NCBI RefSeq assembly: GCF_000701665.1
Contig: NZ_JNJN01000002.1
Span: 1 to 64,000, forward strand
Reading direction: 5' to 3'
Source: Agathobaculum desmolans ATCC 43058
GTDB lineage: Bacteria; Bacillota; Clostridia; Oscillospirales; Butyricicoccaceae
Length of the DNA: 64,000 nucleotides
Translations under genes and position numbers: made by a program
Shown: piece after piece, positions 37,952 to 47,476 of the stretch
Layout: each line of letters opens with the position of its first letter
Position numbering within the stretch: position 1 is the first letter of the stretch
Notes under the pieces: generated by a model
What the model was told of the DNA's origin: nothing
The model's input: only the letters and a program-made list of their open reading frames with translations
Databases searched by the model: none

Positions 37952-39247
37952 TTATCCCTTACGCTGCGCCAAACCTGCCAGCACCTCATCCGCAGCCTGT
38001 GCGGTAAATGCAAGGTCGTTCTGCGTATGGGCAGAAGAGACAAACATCGCCTCAAACTGGCTGGGCACCAGATATACGCCGCGCAACAGCATTCCGTTAA
38101 AGTATGCGGCATAGGCCGCAGTATCGCTGGTTTTGGCGGCGGCAAAGCAGTCCACCGGCATTTCCGTAAAATACGGGCACAGCAGCGATCCCACCTGATT
38201 GACCTGCACCGACAGCCCATGCTGCGCCGCGCTCGTGCGCAGGTGGTTGGCCAGATACTGCGCCGATGTTTCCATCACCGTGTAAACCTCCGGATGGTCG
38301 ATCAGAATTTGCAGCTGCGCCAGTCCGGCCGCCATCGCCACCGGATTGCCCGACAGCGTGCCCGCCTGATACACGGGGCCGCACGGCGCGACCTGCTCCA
38401 TAAGCGCGCGACTGCCCGCATACGCGCCGACCGGCATGCCGCCCCCGATGATTTTGCCAAAGGTGACAAGATCGGCGCGCACCCCAAAATATTCCTGCGC
38501 ACCGCCAGCCGCCAGCCGGAAACCGGTAATGACCTCGTCAAAAATCAGCAGCGCGCCATGCTTGTCACACAGTTCGCGCAGACGCTGCAAAAAGCCATTT
38601 TTCGGCGGCACCACACCCATATTGGCCGCAACCGGCTCGACAATGACCGCTGCCACCTCGCTCGGATTGGCATCCAACAGCCGCTCAACCGAAGCCGCAT
38701 CGTTATACTGCGCCATCAGGGTATCCTGCGCCGCGCCGCGGGTCACACCGGCGGAGTCCGGCTCGCCCTGCGTCAGCGCACCGCTGCCCGCGCCGACGAG
38801 CATCGCGTCCGAATGTCCGTGGTAGCAGCCCTCAAATTTGATGATCTTATCCCGTCCAGTCGCACCGCGCGCCAGACGCACTGCGCTCATCACCGCCTCC
38901 GTGCCGCTGTTCACCATGCGCACCATTTCAATATGCGGCACCATGGCAACCATTTTTTCGGCCATCTCAACCTCCAGAGCGGTCGGCGCACCAAAGGACA
39001 GGCCGTTTACCATGCGGTCGTATACCGCTTTCAGAATATCCGGATGGCTGTGCCCCAGCACCATCGGCCCCCACGAGCCGACATAGTCGATATATTCCAG
39101 CCCATCCGCATCCAACACATGGCTGCCAAGCCCCTTGACCAGAAAACGCGGCTTGCCGCCCACCGCGCGGAACGCCCGCACCGGAGAATTGACGCCGCCG
39201 GGCAGCACCTTTTGTGCCCGCTCAAAAAGCTGTTCAGACTGTGTCAT
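37952..39247 (-). CDS. hemL: Glutamate-1-semialdehyde 2,1-aminomutase
   Basis: A 431-residue PLP enzyme that makes 5-aminolevulinate. The PLP lysine is K265 in LVTFGKIIGGGMPVGAY; PGGVNSPVRAF and the gating-loop GCYHGHSDAML region are normal for GSA aminomutase. Placed within the cobalamin operon, it supplies tetrapyrrole precursor for B12. It follows cbiET on the map and precedes it in the pathway; the stop of hemB abuts its start. Confidence 0.95.
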   Translation of the reverse strand: MTQSEQLFERAQKVLPGGVNSPVRAFRAVGGKPRFLVKGLGSHVLDADGLEYIDYVGSWGPMVLGHSHPDILKAVYDRMVNGLSFGAPTALEVEMAEKMVAMVPHIEMVRMVNSGTEAVMSAVRLARGATGRDKIIKFEGCYHGHSDAMLVGAGSGALTQGEPDSAGVTRGAAQDTLMAQYNDAASVERLLDANPSEVAAVIVEPVAANMGVVPPKNGFLQRLRELCDKHGALLIFDEVITGFRLAAGGAQEYFGVRADLVTFGKIIGGGMPVGAYAGSRALMEQVAPCGPVYQAGTLSGNPVAMAAGLAQLQILIDHPEVYTVMETSAQYLANHLRTSAAQHGLSVQVNQVGSLLCPYFTEMPVDCFAAAKTSDTAAYAAYFNGMLLRGVYLVPSQFEAMFVSSAHTQNDLAFTAQAADEVLAGLAQRKG

Positions 39248-40233
39248 CAGCCGATATCCCCCTTTCGGATAGCGTCTGCGAGTTCAGGCGCATAATAGGT
39301 GATCAGAATATCTGCACCGGCGCGGAAAATGGACACCGCCGACTCGCACATCACGCCGTATTCATCAATCAGCCCCTGCGCCGCAGCCGCCTTCATCATT
39401 GCGTATTCGCCCGAAACCGCGTAAGCCGCAACCGGCAGATCAAACCGCTGGCGACATTGAAAGACCAGATCCAGATAACTCATGGCCGGCTTGATCATCA
39501 GGATATCCGCGCCCTCCTGCACATCAAGCGCGCATTCGCGCATGGCCTCCCGGCTGTTGTGCCAGTCCATCTGGTAGGAGCGGCGGTCGCCAAAGGCAGG
39601 CGCAGAGCCCGCCGCATCACGGAACGGGCCGTAGAACGAAGAGGCAAATTTGGCCGCATAACTCATGATGGGAACATTCTGAAACCCGTTGTCATCGAGC
39701 GCTTTACGGATCGCCGCCACACGTCCGTCCATCATATCGGAAGGCGCCACCATATCCGCGCCTGCGCGGGCGTGGCTGACTGCGATCTCCGCCAGACGAA
39801 GCAGCGTTTGGTCGTTGTCTACCTCCTGCCCGCACAGAATGCCGCAGTGACCGTGGCTGGTATATTCGCACATGCATACATCGGTGATAAGATACATGTC
39901 CGGATCAAGTTTTCGGATTTGGCGGAGACCCTGCTGCACCACACCGTCCTCTGCCCATGCGCCCGATCCGATTTCGTCCTTTTCCTTCGACAAACCGAAC
40001 AGAATCAGGCGCGAAATGCCGTGTGCCTGCGCACGCTCCACCGCACGGTAGAGCTGGTCGGGCGAATAGTGGTACTGACCGGGCAGTGAGGGGATCTCCT
40101 GATAAATGTTTTCGCCCTCCACAATAAAAATAGGCCAGATCAGGCTTTCCGTGGAAAGGCGGGTCTCCCGCATCATTTTGCGCAGACCCAAAGAAGTACG
40201 CAGACGGCGCGGCCGGATAATATCGTTAAACAT
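39247..40233 (-). CDS. hemB: Porphobilinogen synthase
   Basis: A 328-residue enzyme starting MFNDIIRPRRLRTS at ATG 40233. Active-site lysines K195 (SYAAKFASSFYGPFRDA) and K248 (ILMIKPAMSYLD) are present. C120, C122 and C130 in DVCMCEYTSHGHCG are the zinc-site cysteines, so this is the Zn-type enzyme. It condenses two aminolevulinates. The start overlaps the cobA-hemD stop by 8 nt. Confidence 0.95.
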   Translation of the reverse strand: MFNDIIRPRRLRTSLGLRKMMRETRLSTESLIWPIFIVEGENIYQEIPSLPGQYHYSPDQLYRAVERAQAHGISRLILFGLSKEKDEIGSGAWAEDGVVQQGLRQIRKLDPDMYLITDVCMCEYTSHGHCGILCGQEVDNDQTLLRLAEIAVSHARAGADMVAPSDMMDGRVAAIRKALDDNGFQNVPIMSYAAKFASSFYGPFRDAAGSAPAFGDRRSYQMDWHNSREAMRECALDVQEGADILMIKPAMSYLDLVFQCRQRFDLPVAAYAVSGEYAMMKAAAAQGLIDEYGVMCESAVSIFRAGADILITYYAPELADAIRKGDIG

Positions 40234-41722
40234 GGTGACAATCCTCCAATAAACACGCAATCATGTCGTCTATCGCGGCATTACTTGCGGTGATGGTTTT
40301 CATTTGATAGCGTTTGGCAATCTCCTCCGTCTGTGCGCCAATACACAGCGCGGTCATATCGGACAGATCCGTATCCCCGACGGCACGCACAAACCCTTCC
40401 ACGGTGGAACCGCTTGTAAAAGTCACATAGTCGAGCGCACCCTCCGCCAGCAGGCGGCGCAGCTCATCCGTCCTGCCACAGCGGTACACCGTGTCATAAA
40501 CCGGCACATCTGCCACGGTCATGCCGGCGCGGCGCAGCGCTTCCGGCAGTATTTTGCCGCCCTGCCGTGCGCGGAGCAGCAGTACGGCGCCCTTTTCCGG
40601 CAGCCGCTCAAGGAGCGCCGCCGCCAGATGCGCTCCGTCATACTGTGCGGGGATAAGGTCGGCTGTCAGCCCGTATGCGGCCAGCGCCTCTGCGGTGCCG
40701 CGGCCAATGGCGGCAAGCTGCATCCCATACAGCGCCCGCAGGTCGCGCCCCAGCCGCCGCAGCGCATCGGCTGCCGCCTTAACGCCTGCCGGACTGGTAA
40801 ACGCCGCCCAGTCATACCGGTTTTCCAAAGCCGCGCGCAACGGCTCCAGTTCTGCCGCCGGTTCGATTGCGATGCACGGCGCTTCGATCACTTCCGCGCC
40901 GAGTGCGCGCAGTCGCGCGGTCAGGCCGCCCGCCCGCTCCTGCGGACGGGTCACGGCAATCCGCTTGCCATGCAGCGGCAGTCCCGTCCACCAGTCAAGC
41001 GTGTTGCTGCACGCGCACACCCGCCCAACAACGATCAGCGCCGGACTTTGCAATCCCTCCGTGCGCACCTGCGCCGCAAGGCCGGAAACCGTATCCACCA
41101 CCTTGCGCTGTATGCCGCGCGTGCCGTTTTCAATGACCGTCGCCGGCATCTGCGGGTCCATGCCCGCCGCCAGCAGACCGTCCATCACCTGCTCCAAGGC
41201 GGCAAGCCCCATCAAAAACACCAGTGTGCCGCCCAACCGCACCAGACTGGGATAATCGATCTCCGGCTCTTTGCCCGCCCGCGCCTGCGCAGTGATGATG
41301 TGAACCGACGAGCCATACTCCCGATGCGTTACGGGGATACCGGCAAAAGCCGGTGCAGCAAGCGCGCTTGTTACCCCCGGGATGACGCGGAACGGTACGC
41401 CGTGGGCATGCAGGTATTCACATTCCTCCCCGCCGCGGCCAAACAGGTAGCAGTCCCCGCCCTTAAGACGGACGGTATTTTTCCCCGCCTGCGCCAGCCG
41501 TACCAGAATCGCGTTGATCTCCTCCTGCGGTACGGGATGCACGCCGGCGCGCTTGCCCACGTCGATGCGTTCCGCGCCGCAGGGGATCAGCGTCAAAATA
41601 TCCGTGTCCACCAGCCGGTCATACACAACCACATCCGCACGGCGGATCGCCTCCGCGCCCGCCAGCGTCAGCAGCGCCCTGCTGCCCGGGCCTGCGCCGA
41701 CCAACGTAACCATTCCCGTCAT
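40226..41722 (-). CDS. cobA-hemD: CobA-HemD fusion: uroporphyrinogen III methyltransferase/synthase
   Basis: A 498-residue two-domain enzyme. Residues 1 to about 245 are the SUMT methylase (VTLVGAGPGSRALLTLAGAEAI, VYDRLVD, RLKGGDCYLFGRGGEE), which makes precorrin-2. Residues about 250-498 are uroporphyrinogen III synthase (RIAVTRPQERAGGLTARLRALGAEVIEAP). The fusion is common in Clostridia and channels uroporphyrinogen III towards corrin and sirohaem. The start overlaps the hemC stop by 4 nt. Confidence 0.94.
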   Translation of the reverse strand: MTGMVTLVGAGPGSRALLTLAGAEAIRRADVVVYDRLVDTDILTLIPCGAERIDVGKRAGVHPVPQEEINAILVRLAQAGKNTVRLKGGDCYLFGRGGEECEYLHAHGVPFRVIPGVTSALAAPAFAGIPVTHREYGSSVHIITAQARAGKEPEIDYPSLVRLGGTLVFLMGLAALEQVMDGLLAAGMDPQMPATVIENGTRGIQRKVVDTVSGLAAQVRTEGLQSPALIVVGRVCACSNTLDWWTGLPLHGKRIAVTRPQERAGGLTARLRALGAEVIEAPCIAIEPAAELEPLRAALENRYDWAAFTSPAGVKAAADALRRLGRDLRALYGMQLAAIGRGTAEALAAYGLTADLIPAQYDGAHLAAALLERLPEKGAVLLLRARQGGKILPEALRRAGMTVADVPVYDTVYRCGRTDELRRLLAEGALDYVTFTSGSTVEGFVRAVGDTDLSDMTALCIGAQTEEIAKRYQMKTITASNAAIDDMIACLLEDCHHV

Positions 41723-42585
41723 AGCATGCCCTCCGCCTGTCCTTTCAGCTGTAGGGCGAGCGTGCGCCCGAGCGCGGCGGCATCCTGCCGCGCCCCTGTC
41801 AGCGCCCCGCGCACAAGCGTTTTTTCATCTGCCGTCACATACAGCCCCCGCAGGTGAAGGCAGTCCTGCCGCACTTCCGCATAGGCCGCCGCCGGTGCAA
41901 AACAGCCGCCGCCCAGCGTTTTGATAAAACCGCGCTCGGCCAGCGCACAGTCATGCGCATCCCGGTCATCCAGCAGTCTTGTACATTCGGTCAGTTCGCC
42001 CGCGCGGCCCTGCACCGCAAGGATGCCCTGCCCGGCCGCCGGCAGCATCTCATCCGGTGAAAAATACCGGCTGATGCGGTTTTGCAGCCCCAACCGGTGC
42101 AAACCAGCCGCCGCCAGCACAAGCGCGCCGTATTCCCCGCGCTCCAGCTTGGCCAGTCGGGTCTGCACGTTGCCGCGCACTGGCTGTACGTCCATCTCCG
42201 GGAACAGCTCACCCAGCTGCACCCGCCGCCGGGCAGAGGAGCAGCCGATCGGGCGGGATTTATCCCATATGCCGTTTTCGGGCAGCACCAGCGCGTCCCG
42301 CGCGTCCTCCCGCGCAGGAAAAGCCACCAGCGGCAAACCGTCAGGCTGCTCCATCGGCACATCTTTCAGGCTGTGTACCGTCAAATCGACCGCGCCCTCT
42401 GCCAGCGCACGATCCAGTTCCCTGACAAACAGCCCCTTGCCGCCTACCTGATCGAGCGTCCGGTCCAGCACCATATCGCCCGTGGTTTTCATCGTAACCA
42501 GCGTGCAGTCCGGCCCGAGCGCGCGCATCACTTCCTCCGCCTGCCGGATGGCAAGGCGGCTGTCTCTGCTGCCGATTCGGATCAT
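41719..42585 (-). CDS. hemC: Hydroxymethylbilane synthase
   Basis: A 288-residue enzyme starting MIRIGSRDSRLAIRQAE at ATG 42585. The dipyrromethane cofactor cysteine is C228 in TLGGGCFAPAAAYA, and HSLKDVP and the SSARRR block are typical. It polymerises four porphobilinogens. Its long upstream frame extension lies inside the next gene and is rejected; the start overlaps that gene's stop (ATGA). Confidence 0.95.
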   Translation of the reverse strand: MIRIGSRDSRLAIRQAEEVMRALGPDCTLVTMKTTGDMVLDRTLDQVGGKGLFVRELDRALAEGAVDLTVHSLKDVPMEQPDGLPLVAFPAREDARDALVLPENGIWDKSRPIGCSSARRRVQLGELFPEMDVQPVRGNVQTRLAKLERGEYGALVLAAAGLHRLGLQNRISRYFSPDEMLPAAGQGILAVQGRAGELTECTRLLDDRDAHDCALAERGFIKTLGGGCFAPAAAYAEVRQDCLHLRGLYVTADEKTLVRGALTGARQDAAALGRTLALQLKGQAEGML

Positions 42586-43787
42586 TCCATCGCCTCCAAT
42601 ACCGCGCGGATGCGGTTTGCCGCCGCCGCTGTTTTCCGATGCGCCGAGCCGTCGGATACCACCCCGGCAATCAGGCCGCTTCCCTCGCATACCGCGGGAA
42701 AGAAAAATGTGGATTCCGCAGCGCAATCCGCCGCCGAACACAGAATCCCGCATGCAGCACAGTCCTGCGTAATCTGCCGGTTAACATTCCGGTCATCCGT
42801 TGCCGCGACTGCCAGAAAAGCCCCCGAAAGATCGCTTTTCTCATAGCCGCGCCGTACATCCGGTACAAGATCAGACCGGCTCTCCGGTGCGATCACACGC
42901 ACCTGCGCGCCAAACCGGCGCAGCACCTCCGCCCGGCGCGCGGCAATGCGCCCCGCGCCAAACACCACGCATTTTTTGCCCGACAGAGATACAAACAGCG
43001 GAAAGCGGGGCGTTTGCTTCGCCTGTTCGGGTGCGGGCTGCACCCAGCCGAACTGCGCGGCAAGAAAGCCCTGCATTTCTTCGAGCGTGCGGCCCTGTTC
43101 CCCGCGCGGACGGGCAATCACCAGCACCGCCGCGCCCGTCTCCCGCGCCGCCGTCAGCTTTTCGGCAAAGCCGCCGGCCTTGCCCGTGTCCTTGGTGACC
43201 AGAATATCCGCCTGCACCTGCCGCAGCAGGGCTGCGTTCATCTCGTGCGAAAACGGCCCCTGCATGGCAAGCAGATGTGCGCCCGTCAAACCCAGTTCCT
43301 CGCATTTTTGCAGCACGGGTACACTGGGCAGCACACGCACATACAACCGCTCCCGATACCCGTCCACCGCCGTGTAAGCGTCCAGCTCCTTGCTGCCGGT
43401 GGTCAGCAGCACCCTGCCCGGATGTGCGTTCAACCACGCGGCAGCCGCCGCGGCATCGGGCACGGTCACTACGCCGTCCGCCTGCTGCGCGGGGCGCAGC
43501 AGACGCGCATATTCCGCGCCGGTTTGCGCGCAGGCAGCACGAAGATTATCCGTCACAGCCGCAGCATAGGGGTGGGTCGCATCGACGAGCAGCGTATCCG
43601 CATCCAGCAGTGCAGTCATATCCGCCGTATCCAACCGTCCCTCGTGTACGGTAATGCCGGAAAGCGGCTCCATCACCGCCGCGCCATACTCCGTTGCCAC
43701 ATAGGCTGCGGCCTGTCCGCCGCAGGCGGAAACATAACGGCACAGCGCATGGCCTTCGCTCGTGCCGGAAAAAATCACAAGTTTCAT
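42582..43787 (-). CDS. cbiJ: CbiJ - precorrin-2 dehydrogenase (Met8/CysG-N) fusion
   Basis: A 401-residue fusion starting MKLVIFSGTSEGHALCRYV. Residues 1 to about 243 are cobalt-precorrin-6A reductase (SGTSEGHAL, DATHPYAAAVTDN, TKDTGKAGGFAEKLTAA). Residues about 262-400 resemble the N-terminal part of CysG/Met8p: CVVFGAGRIAARRAEVLRRFGA is the NAD site, and AATDDRNVN (D331/D332) aligns with the aspartate needed for dehydrogenation and metal insertion. This second domain would make sirohydrochlorin and might insert cobalt. The start overlaps the cbiH stop. The domain roles are family knowledge; chelatase use is inference. Confidence 0.88.
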   Translation of the reverse strand: MKLVIFSGTSEGHALCRYVSACGGQAAAYVATEYGAAVMEPLSGITVHEGRLDTADMTALLDADTLLVDATHPYAAAVTDNLRAACAQTGAEYARLLRPAQQADGVVTVPDAAAAAAWLNAHPGRVLLTTGSKELDAYTAVDGYRERLYVRVLPSVPVLQKCEELGLTGAHLLAMQGPFSHEMNAALLRQVQADILVTKDTGKAGGFAEKLTAARETGAAVLVIARPRGEQGRTLEEMQGFLAAQFGWVQPAPEQAKQTPRFPLFVSLSGKKCVVFGAGRIAARRAEVLRRFGAQVRVIAPESRSDLVPDVRRGYEKSDLSGAFLAVAATDDRNVNRQITQDCAACGILCSAADCAAESTFFFPAVCEGSGLIAGVVSDGSAHRKTAAAANRIRAVLEAME

Positions 43788-44512
43788 ACGCCGCGGTACC
43801 CACGGGGCGTGACCATGCGCCCGCCGATCACCTGCGTGCGCGAATTGCCGACGAACACCGTTGTCAGCATATCGACCGCCGTTTCCCGCAATGCGCCAAG
43901 CGTCGTCAGGGAATACGACTCCCCTTCCCGCCCGATGCAGCGCACTGTGCCGCACACGGTTTCCGACGGCAAAAGCTCGAGCAGGATGTCACACGCACGG
44001 CGCAAGTGATCCGTGCGTTTTTTGCTCGCGGGATTGTACAGGGCGATGCAGAAATCCCCCATCGCCGCCCCGCGCAGCCGCTTTTCGATAACCTCCCACG
44101 GCGTCAGCAGATCGGAAAGCGACACACAGGCAAAATCACACGTCAGTGGTGCGCCAAGCACCGCACCGCCCGCACAGGCGGCCGTCACGCCCGGAATGAC
44201 TTCGACCTCAAGTTCCGGATACGGCGCACACACCTCAAGCAGCAGTCCTGCCATACCGTATACGCCCGCATCGCCCGAGGACACGACCGCCACGGTTTTG
44301 CCGGAAAGCGCCGCATCCCGCGCGGCCAGACAGCGGTCTACCTCGCGCGTCATACCGGTCTGGATGCGCTCCTTGCCGCGGAGCAGACCGTCGATCAATG
44401 TCAGATACAGCCCGTAGCCGGCAACGCAGTCGCACTGTTCCAGCGCGCGCACAGCACGCTGCGTCATCTGCTCCTCGCCGCCCGGCCCAATGCCGATGCA
44501 ATACAGTTTCAT
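43784..44512 (-). CDS. cbiH: Cobalt-factor III C17-methyltransferase
   Basis: A 242-residue tetrapyrrole methylase: LYCIGIGPGGEEQMT, DCVAGYGLYLTLI, VSSGDAGVYGMAGLLLE and IALYNPASKKRTDHLRRACDIL are typical of CbiH/CobJ. It methylates C17 and triggers ring contraction. Normal length for the single-domain form, without the C-terminal CbiG or ferredoxin extension seen elsewhere. Overlaps hemA and cbiJ by 4 nt. Confidence 0.93.
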   Translation of the reverse strand: MKLYCIGIGPGGEEQMTQRAVRALEQCDCVAGYGLYLTLIDGLLRGKERIQTGMTREVDRCLAARDAALSGKTVAVVSSGDAGVYGMAGLLLEVCAPYPELEVEVIPGVTAACAGGAVLGAPLTCDFACVSLSDLLTPWEVIEKRLRGAAMGDFCIALYNPASKKRTDHLRRACDILLELLPSETVCGTVRCIGREGESYSLTTLGALRETAVDMLTTVFVGNSRTQVIGGRMVTPRGYRGV

Positions 44513-45708
44513 TTTCCGCTCCCCCTTTTCATGTGCGCAAGGCAGGCTTCCAGCCGCTCCGGGATGACAATATCCTTCATGCCGCCCAGCAGCAGGTCAA
44601 CCGTTTTATGCACGGCCAGCGCGGCCAGACCATCCAAATCGGCATCCTCATGCAGACTGTTATAGGCATGGTCATACCGCAGGCGGTCAAGAGCCGCATC
44701 CTTGATCTGCGCAATCACAGGCAGCGACTGCCGGTAGGCATGCCATTCGTTCCATTCTGCCTGTTCTTCCTTTATGATCTGCGCAGCTGCCGCGCGTTCA
44801 GCCGTATTGTGCTCGCCCAGATCGCCCAAATCGTCCAGATTCCAAACGGTCGGTCCGCACAAAGCCGCAGTCTGCTCAATATCGCGCGGCAGCGCCAAAT
44901 CAACCAGCAGCGCCGGCGGCCTGTGCATGGCGGCGACGGCGGACGCCGTCACCGTAAAATGCGGGCTGGCCGTAGCTGAAACCACAAGATCCGCACCGTC
45001 CATCACCTCATACCGGCGATCATACGGCCACGCCGCGCAGCCGGACGGAACAACTGTTTCGCCGTGCCGGTAGGTGCGGAGCGTAACCGTCACGGCAGCC
45101 CCCCGCGCATGCAGTGCTGCAGCCGCCAGCCGCCCCATCTCTCCGTTGCCGATGACAATGGCTTTTTTCTCCCGCAGCGTACCGAAAAACGTCTCCGCCC
45201 GCCGCACGCCTGCCGCGGCAGCAGAAGCGGGCACACCGGTCAGCCGCGTCTCCGTGCGCACACGCTTGCCTGCTGTTACCGCACGGCGAAAGAGCGTATC
45301 GAGCACCGCGTCCATCGTCCCCGCCTCCCGCGCCAACGCGGCGGCTTCCCGCACCTGGGAAACGATCTGGTCATCCCCGAAAATCTGACTCTCCATACCG
45401 GCGGCCACGGACATCAGGTGATGCACCGCCGCATTTCCGCTGCGCCCAACGCTCACGGCGCGGTAAATGTCCGCGTCAAAATCCGCCGCCTGCGCCAGCA
45501 CGGCAAGCACGTCCATTTCGGTATGTTCCGCCCCATGGATATACAGTTCGGTGCGGTTGCAGGTTGCCAGCAGCACACAGGCTGCAACGCCCCGCGCCGC
45601 AGCGATGCGCGGCAGCAGCGCCTGCACCTGCCCGCGTGTAAAGCAAACCGGCTCGCGCAGCGCCAGCGGCGCATGCGCAAAATCCACGCCCACCATCCAA
45701 AGATTCAA
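44509..45708 (-). CDS. hemA: Glutamyl-tRNA reductase
   Basis: A 399-residue enzyme for the first step of the C5 pathway. The nucleophilic cysteine is C50 in VLLATCNRTELYI. The NADPH domain has AIVIGNGEMGRLAAAALHARGA, and the C-terminal dimerisation helix is present. It works with hemL in the same operon to make aminolevulinate from glutamyl-tRNA. The start overlaps the cbiG stop by 4 nt. Confidence 0.94.
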   Translation of the reverse strand: MNLWMVGVDFAHAPLALREPVCFTRGQVQALLPRIAAARGVAACVLLATCNRTELYIHGAEHTEMDVLAVLAQAADFDADIYRAVSVGRSGNAAVHHLMSVAAGMESQIFGDDQIVSQVREAAALAREAGTMDAVLDTLFRRAVTAGKRVRTETRLTGVPASAAAAGVRRAETFFGTLREKKAIVIGNGEMGRLAAAALHARGAAVTVTLRTYRHGETVVPSGCAAWPYDRRYEVMDGADLVVSATASPHFTVTASAVAAMHRPPALLVDLALPRDIEQTAALCGPTVWNLDDLGDLGEHNTAERAAAAQIIKEEQAEWNEWHAYRQSLPVIAQIKDAALDRLRYDHAYNSLHEDADLDGLAALAVHKTVDLLLGGMKDIVIPERLEACLAHMKRGSGK

Positions 45709-46724
45709 AATACAGCCCTCCAGCTTTGTTCAGCCAATGCAGCCGTCACACCGTCACGCGCAGTTTTGCGACAAATCAGCCGCCCGCCGTCCGATGATAA
45801 TACCGCCGCCCGCTCGCACACATTATCCACGCCAACCGTCCGCTGTACAAAATCAGACGCCGTAAACGTTCCTTTTGCCGCAGCCAGTTCGGCGGCGGCA
45901 AAAACATGCAGCGGCAGGCCGTATTTTTGACAAAACGCCAAAAGTCCCGGTTCATCCCGCTTGATATCGACCGTTCCGACCGCGCATACCGCCGAAAGCG
46001 GTATGCCCGCGCTTTGCAGCACCGCCTGCACCGCCGCCTCTATTTTCTCCGGCGGGACAAGATGGCGGCAGCCCACGCCAAGATGCACAACGCGCGGCAC
46101 AAGATGCAGCGTATGCGCGAAGGGCTGCGCCGCTGTATCATACCCGATGCAAAACCCGCTTTCCGCGGTCGCATCCATACTGATGTGCGGCGGCAGCCGT
46201 CCCTCTACCGGAAATGCAGACCGCAGGCCGACTGTTTCGCCGCGCAGCAGCGCACCCGATATATATTTTATCTGCTCCGGTTCCAACACCGCGCAGCCGT
46301 TTTCCTTTGCCCATGTATCCACCGCAAACACGCCGCGCCCATCGGTTGCAGTTGTTACAACGGCCTGCGCGCCCAAACCGGCCGCCAGCCGCTGCGCCAG
46401 CGCGTTTGCGCCGCCCAGATGTCCGGACAGAATCGGAATCACAAATTTGCCCGCCTCGTCCATCACGATCACCGCAGGATCAAACGCCTTACCTACCAGA
46501 TACGGTGCAACCGCGCGCACCGCAATGCCAGCCGCGCCGACAAATACAATCAGATCACAGTCCACCATCGCCTGCTGGGCAAAGCGCGTCAATTCCGTAC
46601 CCGCCAGAGACGGGTCAACCGTACGGGCGTATCGTTCGCATACAAAATCCGACAGAAGCGCAGCCGCACGCGCCGCCGTCTGTGCACCGACCGCCGTGAA
46701 GGAAACCAGCTTTGCTCGGTTCAT
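45705..46724 (-). CDS. cbiG: Cobalt-precorrin-5A hydrolase
   Basis: A 339-residue protein that opens the lactone and releases the C20 unit as acetaldehyde. FVGAAGIAVRAVAPYLVGKAFDPAVIVMDEAGKFVIPILSGHLGGANALA is the diagnostic N-terminal block, and LGVGCRHLVPPEKIEAAVQAVL marks the C-terminal domain. Overlaps cbiF and hemA by 4 nt. Confidence 0.94.
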   Translation of the reverse strand: MNRAKLVSFTAVGAQTAARAAALLSDFVCERYARTVDPSLAGTELTRFAQQAMVDCDLIVFVGAAGIAVRAVAPYLVGKAFDPAVIVMDEAGKFVIPILSGHLGGANALAQRLAAGLGAQAVVTTATDGRGVFAVDTWAKENGCAVLEPEQIKYISGALLRGETVGLRSAFPVEGRLPPHISMDATAESGFCIGYDTAAQPFAHTLHLVPRVVHLGVGCRHLVPPEKIEAAVQAVLQSAGIPLSAVCAVGTVDIKRDEPGLLAFCQKYGLPLHVFAAAELAAAKGTFTASDFVQRTVGVDNVCERAAVLSSDGGRLICRKTARDGVTAALAEQSWRAVF

Positions 46725-47476
46725 CGGCTTGCCTCACGGAAACCGGTGGTAAACGCAGGATCATATAAGCAGCTCCGCTCATATCCACCGCCCAGAAAAC
46801 CGCCCACCGTAATCAGCGCAGTTTTGGTGACGCCTTCGCGCGCGGCGGCGGCAGGCAGCTCTGCCACTGTGGTACGGACGACCTTTTCATCCGGCCACGT
46901 TGCTTTATAAACAATGGCGGCAGGCGTTTCCGGCGCATAGCCGCCCGCAATCAGGCGAGCCGAAAGCTCCTCCAGCATACCGGCCGAAAGAAATAGAACC
47001 ATCGTCGCCCCATGGGCGGCCAGCGATTCAATCTTCTCTTTTTCCGGCACGGGCGTGCGCCCTTCCATACGGGTCAGGATGACCGTCTGGCTGACGTTCG
47101 GCAGCGTATACTCCGCCTTAAGCGCCGCCGCCGCACCGCAGAAGGAAGATACGCCCGGGCAAACCTCATACGGAAGCCCCAGCTTATCGAGCGCATCCAT
47201 CTGTTCCCTGTGTGCGCCGTACACACACGGGTCGCCTGTGTGCAGGCGCACAACCGTCTGCCCTGCCCGCGCTGCCGGCGCCATCACCGCGATGACCTCC
47301 TCGAGCGTCATCTTCGCGCTGTCATATACCGTACAATCCGCCTTTTTGTATGCCAGCAGCGCCGGATTGACTAATGAACCTGCGTAAACGATTACATCAG
47401 CCTCGCCCAGCAAACGTGCGCCGCGCACCGTGATCAAATCAGGCGCACCCGAACCTGCGCCGACAAAATAGATCAT
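46721..47476 (-). CDS. cbiF: Cobalt-precorrin-4 C11-methyltransferase
   Basis: A 251-residue tetrapyrrole methylase starting MIYFVGAGSGAPDLITVRGARLLGEADVIVYAGSLVNPALL. The YAGSLV motif and RLHTGDPCVYGAHREQMDAL are typical of CbiF/CobM. It adds the C11 methyl group. Overlaps cbiL and cbiG by 4 nt. Confidence 0.94.
   Translation of the reverse strand: MIYFVGAGSGAPDLITVRGARLLGEADVIVYAGSLVNPALLAYKKADCTVYDSAKMTLEEVIAVMAPAARAGQTVVRLHTGDPCVYGAHREQMDALDKLGLPYEVCPGVSSFCGAAAALKAEYTLPNVSQTVILTRMEGRTPVPEKEKIESLAAHGATMVLFLSAGMLEELSARLIAGGYAPETPAAIVYKATWPDEKVVRTTVAELPAAAAREGVTKTALITVGGFLGGGYERSCLYDPAFTTGFREASR

Noticed and set aside
36611-39295. 894-codon rightward open frame opposite cbiET and hemL
   Set aside because: It is the mirror of two clearly conserved enzymes in GC-rich DNA, has no ribosome site and no family resemblance.
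40304-41857. 517-codon rightward frame opposite cobA-hemD
   Set aside because: Antisense shadow of a motif-complete fusion enzyme.
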